Assembly: GCF_037042905.1 (NCBI RefSeq)
Contig: NC_087261.1
Location: 10,563,717-10,627,716, forward strand
Direction: 5' to 3'
From: Lytechinus pictus
Lineage: Eukaryota; Echinodermata; Echinoidea; Temnopleuroida; Toxopneustidae
Length of the DNA stretch: 64,000 nt
Under the pieces are notes generated by a model that was not told the DNA's origin, searched no databases, and was given only the letters and a program-made list of their open reading frames with translations. The position numbers and the translations under genes were made by a program. Positions 23,501-35,500 of the stretch are shown here, piece by piece (the first letter of the stretch is position 1; each line of letters starts with the position of its first letter).

Positions 23501-26500
23501 TAAATATTTTTTTCCCCCTTTTTTAAACGTAACAACCATTAAAAATAAATGAATCTAGTTTACTTTTATTTTTTACATAATATTTATAATACTGATTAGC
23601 CTCATTACACCTCATTTTTATTTCATCAGCAACATGTCCTGAAACTTGCTTCCAATTCCCACTGTACAATTTTTGTTAGTACTCACCTAGAGCTAGTAAA
23701 ACTTAAAAACTTGGCACGTGCCGGTAACTTCTTCCAATCCAGGTCCTTGGCCATTGATTAAATGTATTATCACGTCGAAATTTTGAAAAAAAATGAAAAA
23801 ATGAACTTCTTGAAACGAATCATGCAAATAATTAATGTTATGTATTCTGGAAAATGTACTGATCAAACTAATATAATAAATAGAACTTGTGATGAGTGCT
23901 CCTTTTACGGGAAAATTAAAAAAAACTGAACAAATTTGCGCTCTTCTGTCTAAGTTGCGGAGATCCATGATGAGAAATGCCAGACGAGTTGGGTCTTGTT
24001 TTCATCGTTAAAGTTTGAAAGTTCATTTATTAATGGGGGTGACTTGAACACATCGGTAAAAGTATCAGTAGAAACAAACATAATTTACCTCTATATCATA
24101 AACATTAATTTTACCTCTAAATCATAAACATCCATAACAATATAGCACTGTATCAAACATATCAATTATTTCAGTTTTATGCTTAGAATACTCTTTTATG
24201 TTTGAGTGGAATTTCCCCATTTACAAGTTCAAGTTACTCTGTGCCCTTTGGTTCACGGTCATGAAACCCGTTCTTATTTTCATTTCATTCATCAAATCAA
24301 ATACGATACGGTGCAGTGCAACACGTGCAACAATGCCTGCTGTGGCGTATTGCAAAGATATCAATGTCTTTATGACATTAAAGGCATATTGTTTTGTTTA
24401 TCATATCAAATGCAGCAGTTTTTGTCTCCACGAAGACATATATTTATTATTTTACTCCAACGAGGAAGCTGCCCAGGTGGAGTGGTGGAGCTGGTGCAAG
24501 TTCATAACAGAGGATACGCCCAGATTTGCATACCTCTAGGTAACTATTTACACCCCCCCCCCAAAAAAAAAAAAAAAAAATAGAAAATAAAATAAAAAAA
24601 ATGAGTCAAGCAGAGTAAAAGCAACAGTGGAAAATCTTTGATAAAGGCAAGTAGAAAAAGTAATAAAAACAGGTCTAAACAAATAACAATTATATCTATT
24701 TTTTTTAGAGCTAAATTATAAAAATAACTTTTTAGTTTAAATAACAGTTTCATTGTATTATCAGCAATTTAATCCCAGATATTCCCCCCCCCCCTATCTC
24801 TCTCACGCTCTCTCATCCTCTCTGAATTTTATTTCTTCAAATAGAATGTTGAAGCCCATCGATCAAGCTTTGAATTTCTGCGTCAATCAGGGGAATTCCC
24901 TGGGTCTCTTGACAGGCTTGGGGTCGAACATGTGCCATTTGATCTCTCGCATGCGGTCTTTCCATTCAAGTTGTGGAAAATTCCATTCATAAATAATTTA
25001 GACTAATATCCAGTCTTTTATTTTTTTTCATTCGATTGATTTTCCTCACTTTACATGGCAGCGACTGTATTTCTCTTAATATTTTCAAAAAAAGGACTGT
25101 TTTTTAGACTAGACGTAAAAGTCAAGCGTCGCGCCACGCTACCGATTCATCAATATTCATGAGGAATCGTAACCACGTGATCGAAAAGATCGTCGGAAAC
25201 GTGAATATTCAACAGCACTGGATGACGTCATTTTTAGTTTTTTGCTTGGGAATCCAAAACCCTGATAGGTATTGGCATGAAACCAACAGGAATAACACTA
25301 GAATACGATTTTCTAACGACCATATAATGTGCAGCTCAAAAAATGCACGGGATCATATTTTTTTTTAGTTTTTTCATCATTATTTCTGGATTGAGGGGGC
25401 GGGGCCTATGTACTTTTGACGTCAGAATCTCTATCAAAAGTTCTTTCGCTGAAGTTAGCCCACATTTTTCATAGACTTACCAGTTGCCAATCCCAAGCAA
25501 TTTAATGATCAAAATGTGGAAAAACACGGTCACTTCCGCATTGGTCTCGCCGTGCGTTTAGAGAGAAAACTCGGGAGGAATTGGGTACAAAATCCACTGA
25601 AATCTTCGGCATCGGCCAGTTTTTAGATAACGAACGATAATAGTAGGGACAAGTATAGTATTTGTGAGTATGAGTGTTGTTTTTATCTTGAAGATGTTAA
25701 GATTTATATTTTTAAAAGATTTTTTATTGTATTTATCGTGTTTTCATTTTGCATCAACATTGGCAAAGATACTTTGACATTGGGACCATTTGCGAGCTGC
25801 GGCTTCCTCGCAGGCAGTGTCGCGGGTTCCAGGATGCTCGTTGTCCTCCCTACTACTAGAAAAATGTGATCTGAATTGATTATTAACTTGTGTTTGGCAT
25901 GTATGGAAAGAGAAAATTCAGGGGCTTCTTTTGACAGTAAGGACAAGTTTATAGCCTAGGATTATTTGAAATTAAGATTTAGAGATAAATTGCAAACCCT
26001 TATTTGTGTGTGTGTTGAGATTGCCATTTCCCCATGCGTTTTCTATGGGAAAATGAAATTTCTGTTTTGCACAATTTTTTCACTTGGTCGCAATTTTTCA
26101 TTGTGATCTGGTTTCCAAATCTTTATAAAAATCATACCATCAGAAAGAGCATAAAAAATCCTATTGGACTATTTATGGACAAGTTTTTGGCATTAATAAT
26201 AAATTTATAACAGCTCTCGGAAGCCAAAAATTTGGATTTGTGTGTGTCCATTTCTTATTACTACACAGTCTATGGCAGAGAAATGCTGAAAATTGACCTA
26301 ATTTCATTCTTCTTTTTTGCAGCCAATAATCAGATTTTTTTCAAAAATGTTAAATTTCTGTCAGTCTGAAGCCAGGTAATTTCTCTTCAAATTCACAAAG
26401 AAAATGTGATATTTTCTTGAAATAAGAAAAATAAGATTTTTCTCCAGACACCCTAGTAATAGAGAGCCATTTTTTGTCTCACCTGCATAGCAGAGTGAGA

Positions 26501-29500
26501 CTATAGGCGCCGCTTTTCCGACGGCGACGGCGGCGGCGGCGGCGACGGCGGCGGCGGCGTCAACACCAAATCTTAACCTGAGGTTAAGTTTTTGAAATGA
26601 CAGCATAACTTAGAAAGTATATGGACCTAGTTCATGAAACTTGGCCATAAGGTTAATCAAGTATTACTGAACATCCTGCCTGAGTTTCATGTCACATGAC
26701 CAAGGTCAAAGGTCATTTAGGGTCAATGAACTAAGACCATGTTGGGGGAATCAACATCAAAATCTTAACCTAAGGTTAAGTTTTTGAAATGTCATCATAA
26801 CTTAGAAAATATATGGACCTAGTTCATGAAACTTATACATAAGGTTAATCAAGTATCACTGAACATCCTGCTTGAGTTTCACATCACATGACCAAGGTCA
26901 AAGGTCATTTAGGGTCAATGAACTTTGGCCGAATTGGGGGTATCTGTTGAATTACCATCATAACTTTGAAAGTTTATGGATCTGATTCATGAAACTTGGA
27001 CATAATAGTAATCAAGTATTACTGAACACCCTGTGCAAGTTTCAGGTCACATGATCAAGGTCAAAGGTCATTTAGGGTCAATGAACTTTGGCCAAATTGG
27101 GGTATTTGTTGAATTACAGCCATAAATTTGAAAGTGTGTTGGCCTAGTTCATAAAACTTGGACATAATAGTAATCAAGTATCACTGAACATCCTGTGCGA
27201 GTTTCAGGTCACATGATCAAGGTCAAAGGTCATGTAAGGTCAAAGAACTTTGGCCACGTTGGGGGTATTTGTTGAATTGCCATCATATCTCTATAAGTGT
27301 ATTGGTCTAGTTCATAAAACGTGGAAATAAGAGTAACCAAGTATCACTGAACATCTTGTGCGAGTTATAGTAGTTTTCAAAATCAGCACTGCTGCTATAT
27401 TGAATCGCGTGATGCAGGTGAGACGGCCAGAGGCATTCCACTTGTTTTGTTTTGTCATTTCTTTTTTCTTTTGAAAACATTATTGAGACTGAGAGTAGGG
27501 TGTCTGAAGCCACACTGAAAAGTGTCAGCATAAAACAGGCTGATTTTAGGGGAAAATATGGCCCATTTTTTCTGGAAATTCAGGCTGCTATAAAAATGTG
27601 ATCTGAATTAATAATTAACTAGTGACATTGTGTTTGGCATGTATATATGTATGGAAAGAGAAAATTCAGGGGCTTCTTTTGACAGTAAGGACAAGTTTAT
27701 AGGATTATTTGAAATTAAGATTTAGAGATAAATTGCAAACCCTTATTTGTGTGTGTGTTGAGATTGCCATTTTCCCATGCGTTTTCTATGGGAAAATGAA
27801 ATTTCTGTTTTGCAAAATTTTTTTCACTTTGTCGCAATTTTTAATTGTGATCTGGTTTCCAAATCTTTATAAAAATCATATCATCAGAAAGAGCATAAAA
27901 ATTCCTGTTAGACACTTAATGGACAAGTTTTTGGCATTTATAATGAATTTATAACAGCTCTCGGAAGCTAAAAATTTGGATTTGTGTGTTTCACTTTCTT
28001 AACTACACAGTCTATGGCAGGGAAATGCTGAAAATTGACCTAATTTCATTCTTCTTTTTTGCAGCCAATAATTGGATTAAAAAAAAAAATGTTATATTTC
28101 TGTCAGTCTGAAGGTTATTTCTCTTCAAGTTCACAAAGAAAATGTGATATTTTCTTGGAATAAGAAAAATAATTTTTTTCTCCAGACACCCTAATGAGAG
28201 CCTTTTTTCATAGAAGGCAAAGCCATTTTACAGTTTTAAAGAGCCGTTCTTTTTTCATGATTCAGCATATATTTTGCAATTTTTATGACGGGAGTCGCTC
28301 GGTACTTGGCAGTTTTAGGCCGGCAGTTGCGAGAGCAAGCCTTGAAATAAGCGGGCGCTGAGCGCAAATTCGCGCTCATAAAGCCCCAAAATCATCAAAA
28401 TTTTTGACGACGGGCGCAAATATTTCCAGGTAATTGCGCCCGCCGTGAGTGAGCAGTGAAACCATATCAATTATCATACATGTAATTTAAATATCTGAAT
28501 AGCCAAAATCAAGTAACTTTCAATTTATGATAAGCACAGTTTCAAATTGCCAAGTGCGTCTTTTTTTCTGTACCATAAAAAGTGAGCTACGTCCGTTTTT
28601 TTTTTCCTGTAATACATGTGCGCGCGTGCTTCCGGTAGCGGTTTTTCCATACTTCACCATGTGCAATTTCTAATGCACACATTTCCATTTGGGATCAGGG
28701 ACTCGGTTTTATAATTATAAGGGGAGCAATAAAAAGCTCTCCTAGAACTTTTAAGGAGAGCGGTAGAGGAGCACTTCAAAAAGCTCTTCTTCAACATACA
28801 AGGGGAGCTTTTTGCCCAATTAACGAAATGGATGGAGGAAATGTATGTACTATAAAATTACAATCAACAACCAAAGGAAGTATTTATAATTGTTTTACAA
28901 TGTATTGTAATTAGATTGTGTGTTGTAAAACCTGTTTTAGTTAGGTTTTGACTTTGGCTAAAAGTTAAGTCACCGACAATTTTTTTTTTTTTCGGGGGCT
29001 CCATTTTAATTTTTTTGTCAAATTTCGGGGGCTCTTTTTAAATGCTACTTTTTTGTATTTTGAGGAATACCTGTTCACTTATTAAGGAATTATTACTTTT
29101 TGTTTAATATTGTATGATTTTTAAAGTTATTTATCATTTTTAGAATCTTGGATGTGGGTGTGTGTGGATGGGTGGGTGTGTGCGTGTGTGTGTGACTGTG
29201 AGTTGGACTTGGATATAAATGAATTCAATATCTAATTTCTACTCCATTTATTCCAGTACAATACCCAAGTCAGCCATGTACATGTAATATAATAAAGGCC
29301 CCCTTACCCTAACTTTTCCTGAAGTTCTTTGAAATCGCAGATCTCCATAAAAATTTAATTTCTCTATGGGGGAGTCTAAATTTGGTGAGAATGTATTCAT
29401 TAAGAACTTAAATATACATGACAATGAAGAAATCATCAAACTTTATTGGCAGTTTTGAATAATATTCCTGAAATGTAAACTCTGTCTGAAACAGAAAATC

Positions 29501-32500
29501 ACCATCATTGAGGCCTTTACTGAGCGAATTCCCCCAGAGCTCTGGCAGAGAGACAGAGCTCCAACTGGCTAGCTAGTAAAAGCGCCAATGCGTGAGCCTG
29601 CCGCCGTCCTTGTAAAAAAGATGAAGCTTTGTTTGATGATTTATTGTCTGATATAATACCTCATCCCCTAGAAAAAGAAAACAAATGATTTTTTAGTTAT
29701 AATTGATAAATTAGATAACTTATTTTGGAAGTTAATAAGCCGTTTTGAAAAGCAAAGCCGAATGACAACTCACCAATGCTAGGCTACTAGACTCTGGGAT
29801 TTATTTCCTGTGTAATTCGAATTATTTTATCACAGAATTGTGATATCTGTAGGGGAAACCTGTGCATTCGAAATGGCACACGGTGGTAGTCATAATTGAC
29901 CCCTATACATGCAACTCTTTCCCGACCGTTGCGTTGATTTTTTTTTCCATACCTGGTACCATGCGTATGGAAATACGTGGTACAGAAAAAATAACGCAAC
30001 TTTGGAATTTGAAACTGCGCTACTCGCTACTTGTAAGGCTATTCGTGATTTTGAGTGTGGATTTTGGATGGTTTTTAAATGGTAAGCGGAGCTCGAGCAT
30101 ATGGCACTAGTGGGCCGTTGAGTTGTTATCACTCGGCAATAATTTCGGGGGCGACATTCAGATTTTATGTCGCCCCCGAAAGCACGATTTTTTGTGATTT
30201 CGAGGGCGACTTTAGGCATTTTCGCGCAGGTCAGCTATCGCGAGGCGCGCTATTAATCGCGCTACCAAAAATGGATAAGGCGCGCATGTAGCGCGCGATC
30301 GCTCTCGCGCGCCTTAAAATCGAGTCCCTGTGGGATATCACAATTCTGCGATATAGTAATTTGAATTGCACAGGAGATAAATCCCTGTTCACAGCACATA
30401 CGATGTGCGAGTCTTTTATCCTCACAGTCGCCGACTTTGCTTGTCAAAACGGAGCCTTAATAATCCAAAATCACTTAGCTTATAGTTGTGAATTGTAGCT
30501 TTTTAATTTCTTTCTTGGAGAGGGGTAAATATCAGACAATAAATCATCAAACAAGGCTCCATCTAAAAAAAAAAATAAGAGGACGCCGTGCACTTGAGTG
30601 TGGTGTTAGCTGGCCAGTTTGAGCTCATGTTCTCTGCCAAAGCTCTGGGTGAGAATTCTATCAGTAATGGCCTAAGTGATGGTGATTTTCCGTTTCAGAT
30701 AGAGTTTAGATTTCATGTTAATTTTTGAAAACTGTAAAAAAAACTTTATGATTTCTTCATTGTGATGAATATTTAAGTTATTAATGAATACATTTTCACC
30801 GAATTTAGACTCTCCCAGAATGAAAGGCATTTTCTGTGGAGATCTGCGTTTTCAAATAACTTGTGAAAAACTTAAGGTACATGAACCTACAATACATGTA
30901 CATAGCCTGTGGCTATATGTGCAGGAATTTTTATAGACTGAGTTAGATATTGATTTCATTTCATCATTTCTTTAACATAATTTATATGCAATCCAAGTGC
31001 ACCTCACAGTCACAATCACACACAAGCACTCACCCACACCCGTGATTCTAACCATGAAAAAAACCTTACAAATTATTTTTTTTTTTTCTAAATTTATTAT
31101 TATTTGATCTGAATTCTCTCTTTCTCCATCTCTCTCTCTTTTTTATATTTTTATTTTATTCATTTATTTAGATTATTCATTTATTTAGATTTTTTTTGGG
31201 GGGTTCATTGTTTGTGGTTCATTAAAGATGAAAAATAAATAAGCCCATGTGTGTGAAGTTGTAAAGGGGATGTGGAGTGAGGGTGTCAAAACACACTGAA
31301 ACATTAAAATCTGATTTCTTAAATGTTTGAATAAGCCTAATACTTACATGTAGCATGCTATTCATGTACTAATTAAACAATTGCAGGAGCTGTGCTTACT
31401 ATAAACAAATTTGCGGTGTGGTTCACCATTATATATATTTTTTTTTTAATTGCCCCCGGTTCCTGTAAAAAGCCCATGAGCCAGGGGCAATTTTTTTTGA
31501 AAAATTGCCCCTGGTCTGCAGCTGCTTATTTCAAGGCTTGTGCAAGAGTGATCCCAATTGCCCCAAACAGTAGAGGCGCACGGCCAATATGGGAGACTGT
31601 CTCCCATGAGAGAGATTATCTCCAATATCAGAGACTTTTGTAAAGAATTTAGGTATCCAATTTCAGAGACAGTCTCCAGTTTGAGAGACCAATTTCCTTT
31701 GTTTACATTTGCTGCAAAAGGATTAGCTTGGTGGCAAAAAAAAATGTGATGAGCAGATTCCTCATGAGAAATTACCCCTTTTCACCGTCTACTTTGAAAA
31801 TTCACCATCTACTTTTGTTTTGATAAGGATTTTTGTTTTCATCCACACACAAAACAAATGGGCTTTTGATCTCAGTGAGGCAAAATTTTGGATGGAAAAA
31901 AATCTGCTTTTGTTGGTGTTGTTTCTTTTGTTCTTTTGCAAAGCAAGTCTCCAATATGGGAGACAATCTCCCATATTGGAGAGAGTCTCCAATATTAGCC
32001 TGGAGGCTTCTGGGGAGTAAAAGTCATCTACTACGTAGGCTTATTACTCCACATGAAGCCTGGGACGGATAGGCATACTTCTCTGTAGAGGCTAGGTTTT
32101 CCCACGGTGAAACTTGACCTAAATCACTAATTTTACGTTTGGTTTTGCGCCCAAACTAACGTACATGGGCCAAAACAATATTTACCCCCAGTTTTTAATA
32201 AAGTTCCTTAATTATATTTATTCAATAAATAGTAGTAAATTTGAAAAAAAATTAGAGCATGAGCGTTTACTTACCCAGTCTGTTTACGTCGCCATTTTGC
32301 AGTCTTTTGTCATCGATACCTAGATACCACACACGTGTAGAGCTGCCAACTTAGATATTTAAAAAAATACTTGCATCGGCCGAAAAATATCACAAATCGT
32401 AAAATACTTGTTTTGGTCGATAAATATATAAATTGCTTTGTGATATTTTTTGACAGAAACAAGTATTTTACGATTCGTGATATTTATCGGCCAATGCAAG

Positions 32501-35500
32501 TATTTAAAAAAATCTAAGTTGGCAGCTCTACACGCATGTGGTATCTAGGTATAACAAAATACTGCAAAATGGAGCCATAAACAGACTGGGTAAGTAAGTG
32601 CTCTCGCTCTTAATTTTTTTCAAATTTACCACTATTTATTGAATAAATATAAGGAACTTTATTAAAAACTGGGGGTAAATATTGTTTTGGCCCATGAACG
32701 TTAGTTTGGGCGCAAAACCAAACGTAAAATTGGTGATTTAGGTCTAGTTTTACCGTGGGAATACCTAGCCTCTACAGGGAGGTATGCCTATCCGTCCCAG
32801 GCTTCATGGGGAGTAAGCCTACGTATAGTAGATGACTTTTACTCCCCAGAAGCCTCCAGGCTACACAAGAGCGGAATCACTCTTCGCTCCCGTCTAATTT
32901 TAACGCAGATCTAATGGTTATTTAGGGTGTCTGGAGAAAAATGTTTTGGCTTTGTAAATTTTGCTCATTCAAAAAAATTATTGAATGTGCTTTGTAGATT
33001 TGAAGAGAATTAACCTTCAGATTCAGAATAACAGAAATGTAATATTTTATGGAAAATTCCAATTACATGTAATATCTGCCAAACACGAGAATGAAATTGG
33101 CAGATTTTCAGCATTTTTCTGCCATAGGCATAGGCTATCTAAACTCCTCAAAAAAGTTTGGAAATCTGACTTTGATCGATTATCCCTCCTCGGTTTTAGT
33201 AAATATTAATGCGTAATTAATATTAATGAATAGATCATTTAATTCTCTTTAAAATGATACCCTACAGTACATGATATGATTTTGGTTCACATGGAGGTGC
33301 AGTGCCTTGAAATGTGGGGCAAGGTCAAAATTCAAAGGTTGCAAAATGACACAATTTTGAAAGTCACTGTTCTTTTTTCCGTGGTGATGAGTGAGTTTCT
33401 CAGCGGTTTCTTTTGTTTTCATGCACCTTAACTTCAACATTAACATGGAATCAAACTCACCTCTGCACAAGCAAACACATAACAAGCAAACAAACATGCA
33501 TGGGTATTTCAAACCATACATAAACCACAACAAAACGTAAAAAATGGAGAAGCAGGGGCTTGATCTGTTGATTTGAATGGATTTTCATCTCTATTGACAC
33601 AGACTGCAGACAAAAGAATCATGTTCTGTATTGACCCTTCATGATTATTTCTGCCCGTTTTGCAGCTTTTCAATTCAGACCTCATCCAACACTTATGAAT
33701 CCTGCTCTTTTCGTGATGGCATGATCATAACAAACATGATATCATTTAAAAGAGAATTAAATGATTTTTTGAATAATATCAAATATGCATTTTTTTTTAA
33801 TTGGGAGTTGGGAGAAATTAATGGCCAAACTCAGGTTTCCAAACTTTTTTTGCTCGTTTTGCAGCTTTTCAATTCAGACCTCATCCAACACTTTTGAATC
33901 CTGCTTCAAACGTTTTTATAGGATGGACTTGACCTTTAAGAAAGGGGACACACACAAATCCAAATTATTAGCTTTCGAGAGCTGTTACTAAAGGGGAAGT
34001 TTACCCTGACAAGATTGTATTGTAAAAATAGCAGAAAAATAATATACAAATATACCAGGCTTAACAGCGAGAATTATTTGTCTGAGGTTGGACTGGCATT
34101 ATTATTTTTCCACAGGGGCGAAGCTTTGAGGGAGAAATAGTAATTTTGCCAGTTCAAATGAGGATGAATAATTCCCTCTATACTTTCAAAACAAAGGCCT
34201 GGTAGTGGTATATTTGTTTTATATCCTACATCTAATAAGTTAGAACAATAGATCTTGATAATCTTTCGAGAGCTGTTATTAAAGGGGAAGTTCACCCTGA
34301 CAAAAATTTTATTGTAAAAATAGCAGAAAAATAATATACAAATATACCAGGCTTAACAGCAGGAATTATTTGGCTGAGGTTGGACTGGCATTACCATTTT
34401 TCCAGAGGGGCAAAGCCCGAGGGTGAAATAGTAATTTTGCTAGTACAAACGAGGATAAATAATTCCCTCTATACTTTCAAAATCCGCTTCTGCATTTTGC
34501 TCGGAGCCCCTGACGAATGAGAGATAGTTTTTAATTTTCTCTTGATCTTTTCTGCTTCGCAGATCTACGATGAGAAGGACATGTTGCAAGGCAAGCTGGA
34601 TCTCCTCAGCAACACAAACATGGTAAGATCTCCTTGTTTTAAATGTTATTAATTCAAAACCTGGGGTGGTATTCTGGAACACTGTCATAACTTTTGTCAT
34701 AAATTTTGTCCTTTCTCTCCGAGATGTGACACCGCTATGATCGTCACAAATCGGTATTCTGAACATTGTCTTCCCTGTCATATCTCTCAAAGTTCCCGCC
34801 CATCTTTTCAGAAGCAAACCAATCAAAATCATTGTTAGTTCCCAGTGGGAGCCCTTCTAGCCAATAGGAAGGCTCCGTGGCAGGTAGGGCGTATCCCCAA
34901 TACAGTTGCTGGCATCGCGCAACTACGCGTATATTGATGTGCTTAATTACAAATAGAGACAGGGAGCTGTGAAGGGTTTTAGAGGAGAAGTAGAAAAAGG
35001 AGGAAAACAGAAAAAAGGAGGAATTAATATGGAAGGCCTAATAATTGTAGCATGAAAATATAATTTTGAAAATTGTCATGGATGATGAGTAAAACTAAAC
35101 CACAATCTAATCTAAATAATATCATTATATGCTTGACATTCAGTCGGCAGGGTATCGGGATATTTGGTACTAAAAGATATGACAAAATTTATGACTGCTA
35201 CCCCCCCTGTCATATCTACTTTTGTCATATCTTTTTCTTGTATAAAGCAGCATATTTTTGATGCGCACTAAAGAGAAGAGACGAAATTCATGACAATTTT
35301 TGTGACAAAAGTTATGACATCCACCAGAATGCCGATTTTGTCATATCTCTGAAAAAGACAATGTTCAGAATACTGCCCCAGGAATCACATTGTCATTGCA
35401 AACACACAAGCACCAGTAACAAGAAGGACATTCTCAACCCTGAGAGATAAAGATTTGATTTATTTTGATGCCTAAAGTTTTTACGGTTGTTTCAGGTCTT

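Noticed and set aside
24198..24583. Two overlapping open frames of 113 and 125 codons
   Set aside because: No family motif, no splice context matching EIF3E, and the longer one ends in a C/A homopolymer coding poly-Pro/Lys.
34440..34832. 130-codon - strand frame over EIF3E exon 2
   Set aside because: It is the antisense shadow of the conserved exon 2 and of the flanking MITE end.
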